A DNA stretch of 64,000 bases from Warburgia ugandensis (taxonomy: Eukaryota > Streptophyta > Magnoliopsida > Canellales > Canellaceae). Under the pieces are notes generated by a model, which saw nothing but the letters and a program-made list of their open reading frames with translations, was not told the origin of the DNA and did no database searches. Shown here piece after piece: positions 10,427-23,435 of the stretch (positions are counted from its first letter, which is position 1; each line of letters opens with the position of its first letter). A program made the translations under genes and the position numbers. The stretch lies in NCBI GenBank assembly GCA_035236585.1, contig CP141128.1:38174684-38238683 (forward strand). Reading direction: 5' to 3'.

Positions 10427-12530
10427 TGATAAGTGTCCAATTTTATGTAAATTATATCCAATTAAAAGCCCAATTAAAAGCACATGCATTTCTGACATAA
10501 TGATTCAAAATTTTTATATTTTGCAAGTTTGAAAGCTAATCCAAAGTAAGTATGGGAATCAACATAATTTTCTAGTATTTAATTAGGTTTTTCAATCTTT
10601 TGTAGGAGGTGAGAAGATGATTTAATAGCCTATATTGTGCTATGTAAAGTTTTTCAGGGGTCAAGCTACACGTTTAGCTCATTGGGGGGAGGGGTGCAGG
10701 CGGCGGTGCACCCTTGCTGTGGGTTGTGGGGATGGAGCCCCTAGAAGAAATTAGAAGAAAGCAAAGGTGATTAAAATGATTTATGCAAAAGGTCATACAT
10801 TTCTACCACTTTGCATGAGAATTGAAGCCATTCATGAGGTTTCCTTGTCCAACTAGGAAACCTATGGAAGCCAAGCTACTCAAGCCTTGAAACTATGCAT
10901 TGAAGCCACTTAAGCCTTCAAGGAATAAGCCATCAAAGTGAGCCATCAAGCCAAGGAGGAGTGCCAGGTGGAGCCACATGATTGGAGCATTAATTCAAAC
11001 AACTTTCCTACGTTAGAAGTGTGATTTTGAAGAGATATTAGAGATAATTGTAAAAGGTAAGATGATCATGCATTAAGGGGCCCATCAAGGGAGAAAACTT
11101 CACTTTCCTAATCTATTTCCTAACCCTAATCCACCATTCACCCTTGGGTTCCACATTTTTAACTGGAGGGAGTCACTTTCCTAGAAGAGGACACCTCCCC
11201 CCTTGCTTAATTGGTTTCCAAATTAGGAAACATTAGATCTAAGTCCATTCAAAGCACATAAAACCATAGGTTTTATTACTTTCTTTCTTATTCTCTCATT
11301 CTTCCACCAATCAAAACCACCTTAAGAGGAGGGCTGGGGGCCCACACTTCCTCATTAGGAAAAAGATGCCTACCCCTTCTAAATTAAGAAACCAGCCAGC
11401 CATCTCTCTTTCTTATATCATCTCACTAGATGAAGTTGTATTTGTGGTTTGGATGAAGTTTTATGTCCATGAATTTGGCACAATTTCCATATTTGAATGA
11501 ATGTTCTATGAGCACTTTTCTTGATGTATTTGGCATGAATACAATATAGATCAATGCGGTTTCTTGTTCCTTAATCTTTCCATTATCAAAGTACTTTAGA
11601 TCTAGGTTGTTATCTTGCATAAAATTTGTTGTTTCAATTTCTTTATTATGCTTGATTTGGTTAATGTTCTTAAGTACTTGAAATCTAGCAATTTCTCTCC
11701 TTAATCTTTGTGCTTAGTTTCTAGCCATCAAAACACTTTATTTGCTTGAATCCTTAGGAACACATTTAGCTTTTTAGGTTTATCATTTAGTACCTAGGTT
11801 AGGTTTCATTTTTTTTTTTTTTTGCATCAATTTTGGTCACTTTTGCACCCATGAACTATGCGCATGGTACATATGGTGATTCATCTTTGATTCTTGATTC
11901 ATTCACATGATTCATCTTGGTTGAGTAATTGTTAATGAGTAACTTGCATCTTAGTTGAGTTTTATAAAGTTTTCTTTTTTCTTTTTGGAAATTTCTATCT
12001 TTAGAAATTGTTAAATTTAGAAAATCTCCTTAATTGTAGTTTTCATTTATATGCATGTTTCTATTTTCCTATTAAATCTAGTTAGATCTCATTGGTTACT
12101 TGTTTTAGCATGTTAGTTTAGTGTTATAAAATTTTCTAATTTGGTTTTAGAAAGTTCTATTCTTAAAAATTTTCTAATTCTAGTTTAGGAAAGTGTTAAT
12201 TTAAGAAAGTTACTAATTTGAGTAGTTTCCTTAAGATTAGTTGCCTAATTTGATTCATTCTAATATAGCATTAGTTTCCTTTAGTTGTTTGCTTGTTAGT
12301 TTTGTGAGTTTCTATTTTCATTGCTTAGACATGGTTTTTAGTAAGTTTCTTTGAATTCTACTTTCTAATTTCATGCATGTTTCCTTATTAGTTGTTGTAA
12401 TTTTCTAGTTTAATCTCATCTCTTTCCCTCTGGTTGAAGTTAATTGATCTCAAATTTGTGAGATTCCTCTTGGGATCGACCTTGTTTGCGTGAAAATAGT
12501 ACATTAATGATTTGTGCGATTGTGCATAAT
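10427..12530 (+). repeat. T1-family solo LTR, copy a, inside copia integrase
   Basis: The LTR starts TGATAAGTGTCCAATTTTAT. It shares with copies at 26859 and 47177 the CATTTCTGAC, GAGAAGATGAT and GGGTCGAGCTAC-like segments and a G-rich block near 10685-10740. The end resembles the other copies near ATCGACCTTGTTTGCGTGA. It has no internal region, so it is a solo LTR. A clean target duplication was not found, and the right edge is uncertain by about 10 bp. Confidence 0.75.
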
Positions 12531-13356
12531 TTGAAAGCTAAAACCATCCTTCATTAAGGAGATGTATCAAAATCTAGAAAGGTCATATAAATGTAATGAA
12601 GTAGAGAAATCCACCTCTTATTGGATGACTCATTGGTCCACATACATCTGCATGCATCAATTCTAATCAATTTATAGCTCTTGTGACTTTACTTTTAAAA
12701 GGAAATTTAGTCATTTTACCTTGTAGACAACCCTTACAAGTCATCAAAGGCTTCACTTTAAACAAACTCCAAGGTCCATCCCTTACTAAACTTGTTATTC
12801 TCTCTACATTTACATGACCTAGTCTTAAATGTCACAAGTATGTTGAATATGCAGTTTCTCTAACTCTTTCCCTTGTTCATGACTCTTTGATGAAGGCTTT
12901 TAGGCCTAACCACATCTATTTCTAGAATAAGGATAGAAGGGGACCCAGATTCAAGAATTATTTAGTTCAATCACCCTTAGCACAAGCACTAAGTAAGCAA
13001 GCTAATATGTTGTTTAACATTATTACTACTATGGATTAAAGATTTCAGAATGTAGAGTCCACTCTCACATGTAACCATAGTAAACACTTTACCACAATAA
13101 TTAATAACAATCTTTTCACTAAACTTAAGGTATATCCAAATCAAAAATTTAGACATAAATTAAGCTTTTAGGCATCTTTGTTACACACAAGTAGTTCTTT
13201 AATTTCTAAATCCTCCCACCACTCAAATGCAAAATAAAAGTTCCTACTACCATGGATGCTCCTTTCATGTCCATTTCCATCTTCAAACTCGATCTCTTCA
13301 TTATACAATATTCTTGTTTTTTAAATCCATTCAACATATTGCATATGTGAGAGGTT
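12531..13356 (-). pseudogene. pol: Copia protease C-terminus and integrase N-terminus (fossil)
   Basis: Around 12650-12800 the minus strand encodes residues matching the GAG-pre-integrase/zinc-binding region (DGPWSLFKVKPLMTCKGCLQGKMTKFPF), which in copia lies just upstream of the DDE core. Position between the gag/protease block and the rest of integrase agrees with copia order. Broken. Confidence 0.7.
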
Positions 13357-15590
13357 ACACCAAAATCAATACAGCTTGAAGAATATGAATCACTAATTAT
13401 ATTGATTTAAACTACAAGTATTTGTGACATAACTTTAAAAAGTTTATCCTTCATGATCGATTCTAAGCATGCTTGTAGTTGCACTTTCAATGTTTAGTCT
13501 TGTCGCATTGTAAACACTTTCATCCTTCCTCCCTTTTTAGACACTCGAGTGGCTGATTTTGCTTCCCTTTGAAGAACCCTTTTTCTTGAAATGTTCTTTT
13601 TCTTTTTCATTTTGCTTTTCCCTTCTTCTTAGAGTTTGAAACCACATATGCTTCAATAACTCCAGAGTTAACTTTGTCCTTTTCAATGAGTCCCTTAGCA
13701 TACTTAATCATTTTCAATAGTTCTAGTAGAGTACACTCAATATTATTCATTTAGAAGTTCATAACAAAGGAAAATAATATGTGAACGATTTTAATATCTT
13801 ATCAACTTGAAAGATTGCATAAATTTTTGCTCTGTTTTGAGAGCAACTCATGAATATTTCCAACAAGCTTTAGGACATGTTCACAAATCGGAGTTCCTTC
13901 CATCATATGAGTAGAACCAAAATTCTTCATCCTGATCAATTTTACCAACCGACAATTCTCACCGAACATCTCATAGACAGTAATCATTATATCCCTAGCA
14001 TTCTCCATGACATTATGATGTTTCTAAAGATTGCTAGTTATCAATGCTAGGATGAAGAATTTACCTAGATTATTATTTTCATGCTACTTGTCAAATTATT
14101 TTGATGAGTAATTATTGCTTCATCTCTAGTATTATCACTAGGATGCTAAGGTGCTTTAGCATTGGCCTCAGTCACATAATTTACCTTATTTGCTTTCAAT
14201 GTAATTCTTCGATTACTAAACTAATATTCATAGTTCAAGTTGTTGAGTTTGTTCTCTACAACAATCTTATTCAAAGGATTAAAGTTGCGGCTTTCATCTA
14301 CAAGCAAGCAAAATATATAAGTCAAAACACATCAATAGCAATCATACATTTTCAATTACATCAAGGTTTTTAGATTAATTGAATAGTTTAAGAAATCATC
14401 TCCTCAAATAATAAAATAAATATTGGAAACTAGAATCATTGATGCAATTGGATTCTATTTTGGCAAGTATTACACCAAAATCAATACAATTTGATGAATG
14501 CGAATCACCAATTATATTGATTTAAACTACAAGTATTTATGAGATAAGTTTCGAAAGGTTGTCCTTCTTGATGGATTCTAAGCATGCTTGCAGTTGCACC
14601 TTCAATGTCTAGTCTTGTCACATTGAAAACACTTTCTTCCTTCCTCCTTTCTAGACGCTCGAGTGGTTGACTTTGCTTCCCTTTAGAGAACACTTTTTCT
14701 TGAAATGTTGTTTTTTGTCTTTTTCCTTTTTCCTTCTTCTTAGAGTTTTAAACCACATTTGCTTCAACAACTCTAGAGTTACCTTTGTCCTTTTCAATGA
14801 GTCCCTTAGCCTACTTAATCATATTCAATAGTTCTGGTAGAGTACACTCAATATTATCCATTTAGAAGTTCATAACAAAGTTAGGAAAAGAATCTATCAA
14901 TGATCTTAATATCATGTCAACTTGAAAGATTGCATCAAATTTTGTTCTATGTTGAGAGCAAGTCATGAGTATAACCTATGAGCTTTAGGACATGTTCACA
15001 AACTGGAGTTCCTTCCATCATACGAGTAGAACGAAAAATCTTCATGGTGGTCAATTTTACCAACCAATGATTCTCACCAAACATCTCATAGATAGTATTC
15101 ATTATATCCTTACACTCTCCATGAGATTATGATGTTTCTAAAGATTGCTGGTTATCAATGCTAGGCCAAAGAATTTAACTAGATCATTATCTTCATGCTA
15201 CTTGGTCAAATTATTTTGATAAGTAATAATTGCTTCATTTCTAGTATTATCACCAGGATGCTAAGATGAATTAGCAATTGGCCTCAGTCACATGATTTAC
15301 CTTATTTGCTATCAATGCAATTCTTAGATTTTTGAACTAGTCTTCATAGATCAAGATATTAAGTTTGTTCTTTGCAACAATCTTATTCAAAGGATTAAAG
15401 TTGCTACTTTCATCTACAAGCAAGCAAAATATATATAAGTTGAAACACATCAATACCAATCATACAGTTTCAATTACATCAAGATTTTTAAATGTAATTG
15501 AATAGTTTGTGAAATTATCTCCTTAAATAATATAATAAATATTGGAAACCAGAACCATTGATGCAATTGGCTTCTGTTGTGGCATGTGAC
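13357..15590 (-). repeat. 1115-bp tandem duplication covering copia gag and protease start
   Basis: Sequence from 13357 (ACACCAAAATCAATACA) recurs from 14472 and stays collinear to about 15590. Landmarks such as GGAGTTCCTTCCATCAT and GGATGCTAAGGTG/GGATGCTAAGATG are each offset by about 1115 bp. Both units encode on the minus strand a zinc-knuckle-like stretch and gag sequence, and the first begins in the protease active-site region (residues like TSHICN). The copies differ by scattered substitutions and small indels. Confidence 0.85.
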
Positions 15591-17446
15591 CAATCACAAC
15601 ACACAGGTAGCTTCTCTTGTGGCTTGTGACTACTATGCTTGCAATAACATGGATTTTCTATACACCATTGTCATGACATTCAATTTATTTGCCTCAAACA
15701 AGTCAACTATGGCTTGTGTATAAGAACCATTACTTCTCCTACTCATATAAGAACCATTGCCTCTAAAAATTCAATTATAGTTCATGTAAGTGTACCCATT
15801 CTCAAGGCTATAAGAGTAATCATGCTTATACATTCACCTATCAACGTAACCATTCATAATGAATAAAATTAACGGATGACTATAGATTATCAATAGTTCT
15901 GAATAAATCATATAAACTCTTTTATATGACTCCCTCATAAATCCTTTAAGGTAATTATGATATTTTCAACAAAGCATTCAAATAAATCTTTGACTCCCAA
16001 TATTTTAATGATTCTTCATGGACTATCATTTCTTCAACTCCTACTGATTTACCATATTTTCATCTATGATCAAAGTCTTCTATATATCTCTTAAATTATC
16101 TAAAATATGTCTATTCTAAAAGAAAATTAAAATTACATACCTTTTGAATAAAAAGAAATTTGAGAAATAAGTTGTCATCAACAATTTCTTAAGTGGAATA
16201 CATAATTTAAAGATAGGTAGAAGGAGATAGAGGGGAAGACATTGATGAATAAAATACAAGCATAACCATTCAATCATCATTCCATGAATCACATTCATTA
16301 CATGCAAAAATAATGGGGTCCATAATCAACTTATCAACATCCATGCACTAAAATAGTCATAATTGTCTAGTTTTAAATCAAATTGAGATGATTCAGTAAA
16401 TAACTTGTAGAGAATCTTATGGACTATGCAATGGTGTAATTCAATGAATTGAACTACTTTATTGGACCATCCAAAATATAACAAATAGTACCATAGCACT
16501 CTCATACAATTATATTCAATTTTAAAATTCCAATATCGATATTTATTGAATGAATTGGTGTTTCCTACTACATACAAGTTAAATAGTGTATTCAAACAAT
16601 ACTGTATTTAGTCATGCCATTTTAATCTAATGAAAATATTCATGAAATTGAAATAAATAAGTAATATAAACAACTTCATGAATAAGTAACTAAATATATC
16701 ATCACATTATAATTCTAAGTTATTGATCTATAATGAATGATCTCATCATGTAAAGTATTGATCATAATCATGGTGTCACATAAAGTTTTAGTGCATACAT
16801 ATGAATCCCATTCATTATATGTGTTCAAGTTTTTAACAAAATCATGAATTTAATGTAATATAAGTAAATAAAAATTTACTTCAAATACTAAGATATTAGA
16901 TTCTTTCAGAATCATAAGTTTTCTAGCAAAATTGAAAGAAAAATATCATGAAACTTTTTCACATGTCCATAAACAAGACCTATGCACTAAAATTTTGATT
17001 TTTCTTAGAAAATTCAAAACCTAGTTTTTTTTGAAAATGATACTTTTTGTATTTTCCTTTTGACAAACAAAAAAATATCAAATGATATCATAAATGGATG
17101 AAACTTATGATTTTTTTTTTTTTTGAAAATTGTATCACATACTAAAATTGTAAAGTCAAATTCCATGTACATCTCACCCACAAATAAGAATACACTTTGT
17201 GGGTAGAGCTATTTTTCAAAATTACAATCCCTCTAAAAGAAATTTATAATTGAGGACACTAGTTCTTTTGAAAAGCTTATGAAGTTTTGCGTAATCCTTT
17301 AAAGTTTCAGCTTAAACTTTAGAGGGCAAAAATATTGGCACACAAAATAAGTCACATTCTAAAGTCCCTGAATTAACTACGTATCTTCTTTAAAATTTCT
17401 ATCTAATTGATTCTAACAAAATAAAAAACACATGAAAACAAGTTGG
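15591..17446 (-). pseudogene. Copia gag N-terminus and leader (fossil), little recognisable
   Basis: AT-rich sequence between the duplicated gag block and the primer-binding site. By position it should hold the 5' untranslated leader and perhaps the beginning of gag, but I recognise no conserved motif. The open frames (about 63 and 89 codons) look like chance frames. Confidence 0.4.
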
Positions 17447-17458
17447 ATTTGATACCAC
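17447..17458 (-). other. Copia primer-binding site, tRNA-iMet type
   Basis: The minus strand reads TGGTATCAAATCC immediately inside the LTR edge; its first eight bases match the tRNA-iMet complement TGGTATCA, with later differences. Confidence 0.65.
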
Positions 17459-20400
17459 TATTGGAAAACGAGTTAAAGATTGGGAAATTTTCTTAATTTG
17501 AATCAAGAACTCAAAAACTTGGTTTTGATCATACATTAGAATCAAAATTTCAAAACTAGTATAAATATAAAAGAACATACTGCAACTCTACAAACTAGTA
17601 ACCCAGTATATAAGATTAATTTACAAAAGTACTCTTTATATAGAATAATCATTTTACCCTTATAAGTAATTCCGATTAAACCCTCTCACTTATCTATATT
17701 CATTTATGACATCAACATGGGGTGGGTGGATCCAGTTAGCCCTAGGCATGTCATCTTTGTAATTGAAGCACAATGTCCCAATCTTACTAAAATTTAAATA
17801 TCTTTCAAAATCTCCTTTATATTAAATATGTTTATGTGTGTGTGTTTGTGTCTATATATAATCAATTTGATAAACCTTTTATTGAAGATCACTATGGCCT
17901 TGCGTTTTTACAATTTCATTTATAAGATGACTCATAATGAATATCTTAAATATATGTGTACAAAATCAATTTGACAAACATTTTATCAAACATCAAGAAG
18001 GCCTTGGGTTTTTTCCAAGTTCATTTATGAGATGGTCTTCAACGAATATCCTACTCCATATAACTGTGGGTCCTATTTTGGACATCTAACCACCTTCATG
18101 AGTTTATAAATATCTCAACATACGTAGAATCGCCCCTTATTATATCACATCATGTAATACATCAAAGAAAAATATTGTATCTCATAAATATAGATTCCTC
18201 TCAAGTCTAAGGTAGTACTAGTTATGTATGCCTATTAATATAAAGTATTCTACACAATTGAAGTCATGTGCTATGTGAAAAACACTTCCACAAAATTTTA
18301 TATAAGTTCAAAGTCTCTACCTTAGATGATTACAGAATTTATCATCACCATCTTATTATGAAAACATCCCATTCAATAGGCATTCTAGAATTAGGTTTGC
18401 CAATCCTATTGTGACTTGAGGACTATTTAGGTTTATATAGTGTTGTGATTTTAAAGTTAAACTTGCAAGCTTACAAATCGGTTGTAATATTCTCATGCGA
18501 GGAAGTAAATCCCACGAGGAATCAAGCAATTGTGATACTAGTGGTCTCTATTTTAAACAATCTAACCTAGCCAAAATTAAGGAGTTCTTTCAACCTAAAC
18601 TAATGATGAAAAACTAAAAGCAAGTGCAAGATATGAAAGATGGAATTACACTAAAAGTAAACATGCTAAACTTAAAAACTTTCCTAAATGAAAAATTTCT
18701 AAAATTAAAACCATCTAAAACTAAAATTTGACATAGTGGAAACTATCTTAGTTTGCAACTAATCCTAAAGCATCAAGGACTAACATGGACTAAATAAATA
18801 AGAAAAACTTGATATGTATGGAAATATGAGAGTTATGGATGAAAATAACTATGAAAAAAATGCATGTATGAAGCATGGAAAGGGTTCACAAACTAAGGGA
18901 TGAACTAAACTATTATGAAATGTATAAAACTACTTTAACTTCAGCAAGAAACTCTAACTAAACAAGCAACTATCTAAACGGATCACACCTCAAAACTAAG
19001 AAATGAATGATGCATGGACTTGAACATGAAGAACTAATTTAAAATCCACGAAACATAAAATCTAAAGCAAGTAGTATATTCATGAACTTTGCACCATTAT
19101 CATTGAAATAACGATGTAATTGATTGAATAACAAATTTACAAGTGAAGTATGCACCATTCAAGGGGTGTGCGTACCATACAAAATCAATAATCAATCAAT
19201 TATCTTCTTCACTCATCATCAATATATCCCAATCTAGGATAGAAAGCATGTGAATTCAAAAGAGAGTAAGAAAAAGATATGGATAATATGACAATAAGAG
19301 CAATAGCAAGGTAAGGATCTTAAGGATTTTAAACAATGAATAACTTGATCTAAAGGTCCCTATCTCTTGGTTGTCACTATAGGAGATTAATGGCCTTTAA
19401 ACTCAAGGATTTAAGGCTTCAACTAAAGGCACTTCAATAAGGTAAACAAGGAACATAAACAAACAAAACATTAATTAAGAAATAAGGATAAACAAGAGTT
19501 CAAGGAAAAAGACCTTGATCTAGTAGCTATACTCTCTTGGTTGTCATTACCAAAGAGTTATAACCCTTAAATCAAAGGATTATGAAACTAAACTTATGGC
19601 TAACAAGCAATGAAAGTAAAGGAGATCTAAATGGCCAATGAAGTTCAAGGAGAAAGTTTAGATTCAAGGTGAATTCCCTTGGCTGTCACTTCAAGGAAAA
19701 AACCAACCTTGGATCTTAATCTTTAGGCAAAAAAAAAACAAAGGGAATTGCAAAGCAACAACTAGCACAAATGTCACTAAGATCAATAAGAGAAGCAAGG
19801 AAGACTAACCAACCTTTCAACGGAGAATCAACACCCAAGGCTTACGAATGGAACACTTACAGAAGAAGCACACTTTGGAAAGAAGTGGAAAAAGGGAAAG
19901 GAAAGAGTGAGAGAAAGAGGACGCCCTCCTCCAAAGTGAAGGAGGTGCCTTTTACCTTCCAAGGGAGACATCCCTAAACCTAGGTTTTTGATGGATTTTT
20001 ATATTTTTTCTCCTACATTTTCTAGGATAGCTTAAGATGGATGTATGGTGGGGATGAAAAGTGCGAAATTGTATGGTTAAGATAAGTGGGGATAGAGGTT
20101 TTTAAAAGAGGAAACAAGGTAGATAGGGGGCTGCCTTTTGAAGAAGAGTAGGTGGGAGATGCCACCTTTTTAGGAAAGGGCATCTTCCCCCTTCAAAAAT
20201 CATTAAAAAACCTTGGAATAAGGAAGGTAGGTGGATGGATGAGGTGGGAAAGAGAAAGGAATGTGGGAGGAAAGAGATGAGTAGGAAAAAGGATAGAAAA
20301 GTGAGATGAGGTGGAAAATATTGATTGGCTAAGTGATTTCCTAGGAGGTTGGGATTGGTTGGGATGGGAGTTTAGGAAGGTGGAGTCTATAGAACAATAG

Positions 20401-21157
20401 GACTATTGAATGAAAAGTAAAATTCGCAATGCATCCTAGGGGTGAGTTGGAATGTGAGAAAAAAGTGGAAAAATAATGGAAAAAGATTAAAAATAGAAGG
20501 GTCTTATCCTATTGGTCCACATTCCAACTTATCCTAATGAATTTTTCCAATTGCCTTCTTGATTGCCCTAAGATGATCTTGACCTTTGATTTCATGTTAG
20601 ATTGATGATTCTTAGGCTTTGACTCAATCTTGTAATCTTGATCTTCAATGTTCATCTTGATCGATCTTAACAGCTGAATCACCATTTCACTTCCTACGAA
20701 AAGTTAAAACCTCTAATTAAATCCAAGAAAAATATGATTAATCACATAATTACCTTGGATTAGCCTTTAGACTTACAAAATATTATAATTTTGAGTCATT
20801 AGGTAAAAAATGCATGCGTTACAAAATTTGGTCAAAAATCTTAATTTACACGTATAAGTTGTAACACATGAGTAACTAATTGGTTTTTATGCAATATCAA
20901 ACTCTTATCACGTAGAATGGAATTCCAGTCTCATTCCCATGGTTCTAAACCATTACTTTGTGGAACTCTTACTATATTGCCTAAGGTTCTTAAGATCATC
21001 TCATGATTCTCAAATAAATATTGCTAGGTTACAATAGAATCACATTACATATTACCTTTAGATGAGTAATCAACACAACATGAGAAGAAAAAAAAAATAT
21101 TTATTTAAATTATTTTATGAAAATATCATGGAACTAACTTTGTAGAACATGCACTTT
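17459..21157 (-). repeat. Copia 5' LTR, interrupted by T1 LTR copy b
   Basis: LTR sequence occupies 17459-18440 and resumes at 20911. On both sides of the insertion it follows the 3' LTR at 6950-8359: GGCCTTGGGTTTTT at 18001, AAACATCCCATTC at about 18361, and CTCATTCCCATGGTTCT at about 20930. The outer edge near 21157 is approximate. Confidence 0.75.
18441..20910 (-). repeat. T1-family solo LTR, copy b, inside copia 5' LTR
   Basis: In plus coordinates it starts TGTTGTGATTTTAAAG and ends ACTCTTATCA, so on its own strand it runs TGATAAGAGT...AAAATCACAACA. Flanking 5-mers are TATAG and CGTAG, a plausible target duplication that has drifted at two adjacent bases. There is no internal region, so it is a solo LTR of 2470 bp. 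It contains three small hairpin motifs around TTGGTTGTCA and the block GCATCTTCCCCCTTC/GGAAAGGGCATC shared with copies d, e and f. Confidence 0.85.
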
Positions 21158-22463
21158 TGGTAGTAGTACTCATCTTTCCATGTATAACTATAAGAAGTCC
21201 CATCTGTCTGGTTGTTGTCACCATGCATGCTATTAGGAAGGGTGAAACAGAAATTTCAGTAACCCCACTTTCTAAAGTAAAATTTTATTGGATTTTTAAC
21301 ATCTATTCAAAGAAAGTAAATGTAATTGAACCCTATTTGCTGCTTTTTCTCCATCCAAAACCCCAAACTATTAAACATCTCAACAAAATCCATATGAAGT
21401 TTGTTCAAGAGGCCCTAAAATATCATTCTCTTCAAGTGGTAGACATGGATTGCCAAGGTATTTTGTCCCATTGGGGCATGTGGAAATGGTGCTGGTATAC
21501 AATTCAACCACGCCCACTTTTTCCTTAGATCAACTATTTTGAAATAGTCAACATCAAAGTACCTAAAGTAAGAGAAGATGTTAGAAACCTTGCACAAAAT
21601 TGAACTTAAAAAACCTTAGCTTAGAGGCCCGCATCAAAATGCATTGCTTGGAGATAGTTGAAGCCTCCTAAATTGTTTGATTGATATGGTGGCTCTATTT
21701 CTGGGATTCAACTAAATTGGACTCAATTTGTACTTCAATTGATTTGAACAATTTGAATTGGTCAACTAAACCTGCCTCCAAAAGTCTATCCTCAAATCAT
21801 AATTAACCTATTAAAGAGAAGCAATATAAAAAATCATTTCACTTAAAAATAAGATAAAAAATAAATAAGGAATTTGAATTTTTAACAAAAACTATGAAAA
21901 AATAAGAACTAATCAAATTCATAAGCTCAATAAATAAGAAATCTAGAAAGAGATATTCTTAGGTCTTGCCTTTCAAATTTGAAATCTAGAACTATAGATA
22001 TGCACAATTAGAAGGATGCTTGAAAAGAATATGTATAATTGGGAAAAATCTAAAAGTAAAGATAATAGAGAATGTATATAACTAGATAGACTTTGGAAGA
22101 AATAGAAATTACAGAGCTTAGGGAAGTGAGAAGAGTTGGTGTCAGGAGGAATACCTAGGTGTGTCCCTTTAATAAGATGGTTATGCTTGGATACCAAGTA
22201 GACTAGCTTGCTCACCAAAAAACACCAAAAACTTCCCTAAGTAGCCCCTAGGAAAGCCCAAACCTAGTTTCTTATTCCTACTTCTCTTTGGTAGGTTTTA
22301 ACACTCTAACATGCCAACAAGTATGGTTCCATCTCTACAATGAAGGGCTTGATGTCCTAGACCTCACCTGATAGTCCAACCTAAGACAAACACACACACC
22401 CTAAGCCTATAGACCATCCATCTATCCTATGCTGAGTCTCACCTAAAATACAAAAAAAAAGAT
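21158..22463. other. Gene-free interval
   Basis: Between the copia element and the next solo LTR I see no conserved motif. The longest open frame (21157-21528 on the plus strand, 123 codons) has no recognisable domain, an ordinary AT-rich composition and no supporting context. It is left uncalled. Confidence 0.5.
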
Positions 22464-23351
22464 TAGGGTGTGACACCTCAGGTTTTTCATGAAAATTTCT
22501 CGCGTTTATTTTCAAAAGGTGGCATGCCTCTAATTTTAAAATTCAAAAATAGAGGAAGATAGTTTCTTTGAAATTCATTTTTCCAAAAACCCAGATGTCA
22601 CCTCAACTCCCATACTATACATAATGTAGTTTTTATAGAAGATAAACATGCATTATATGAAACAACAGGACCCATCTAGTGGTTCACATACACAGCCCCT
22701 ATAATCATTATATTAAATGTCCAAGCAACATTATCCAAATAACTAATTACACAATACAAAAACTTTAACAAAAAATATACCTGAGTGTAGAAGTATGGCT
22801 ATTGAACTCCTCTTGCTTGTGTATGTCTTCTCCTGTCTGTTTGTATCTGAGATATTGTAAACATAAGCATTTATAATATCTCAGCAAGCTATGTTTGGTA
22901 GGGAGAGTTAAGAAAACATGTTAATTACATATGAATTAAGACTTTTACATCAGTTAAAATATTCAATTATCTGCAAACCATTGATAAAGTAGCTATTTAT
23001 AATTCCTTTTCATCATATGAATATAATAATACCACTTTAGAGATTGCACTTTACATGATATATACAATCCACTGGTATTTTAAATATTTATCATTATCAT
23101 TTTTCATAAGATACCATACTCTGCATAATATATCTACCCATTCACTTTCCCCATACGAAAACTTTTATAAAACTACGCCCTCCAAATATATACATATAAG
23201 AATATATCATATATATTGAAATCGTTAAAAGTCATACAAAGTTATGAACATAGTCCATAGGTTTTATAACTTCCATTCCCAGACTATACTGGGTCTCATA
23301 CATATACCCCTTACCATACAGGATTTATAAATCTCCAGCTGTTGCTAGTAA

Positions 23352-23435
23352 CATCATAAAAGGCATCTCATCATACCATCATCATAAAAGGCATCTCATC
23401 ATGCCATCATCATAATAGGCATCTCATCATGCCAT
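23352..23435 (+). repeat. 28-bp tandem repeat, three units
   Basis: Units starting CATCATAAAAGGCATCTCAT lie at 23352, 23380 and 23408, followed by more degenerate CATGTCATCATGC pieces. It is inside the solo LTR at 22469-26050. Confidence 0.85.

Larger units (their letters stand above)
6950..21157 (-). mobile_element. Ty1/copia LTR retrotransposon, broken, with two nested LTR insertions (fossil)
   Basis: On the minus strand the order is 5' LTR (17459-21157, interrupted), primer site, leader, gag with zinc knuckle, protease, integrase, reverse transcriptase, RNase H, polypurine tract (8360-8372) and 3' LTR (about 6950-8359). Integrase before reverse transcriptase is diagnostic of Ty1/copia. 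Two T1-family LTRs are inserted: 10427-12530 in the integrase gene and 18441-20910 in the 5' LTR. A 1115-bp internal tandem duplication covers protease/gag sequence. With the inserts set aside the element is about 9.6 kb. It is heavily broken, with well over ten interruptions, and old: the two LTRs show many substitutions and indels by eye. Confidence 0.85.

Noticed and set aside
10680-10745. G-rich block as a possible quadruplex or ribosomal fragment
   Set aside because: The block recurs at the same place in T1 copies c and g (27150, 47470), so it is a subgroup marker of the LTR and not an rRNA piece; a quadruplex role cannot be judged from the sequence alone.
21157-21528. 123-codon plus-strand frame
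   Set aside because: No recognisable motif, ordinary AT-rich composition, no neighbours or signals; a frame of this length is expected by chance in 64 kb of such sequence.
23352-23435. Regular short repeats that could suggest a CRISPR array
   Set aside because: Units are directly adjacent with no unique spacers, in a plant LTR; this is a simple tandem repeat.
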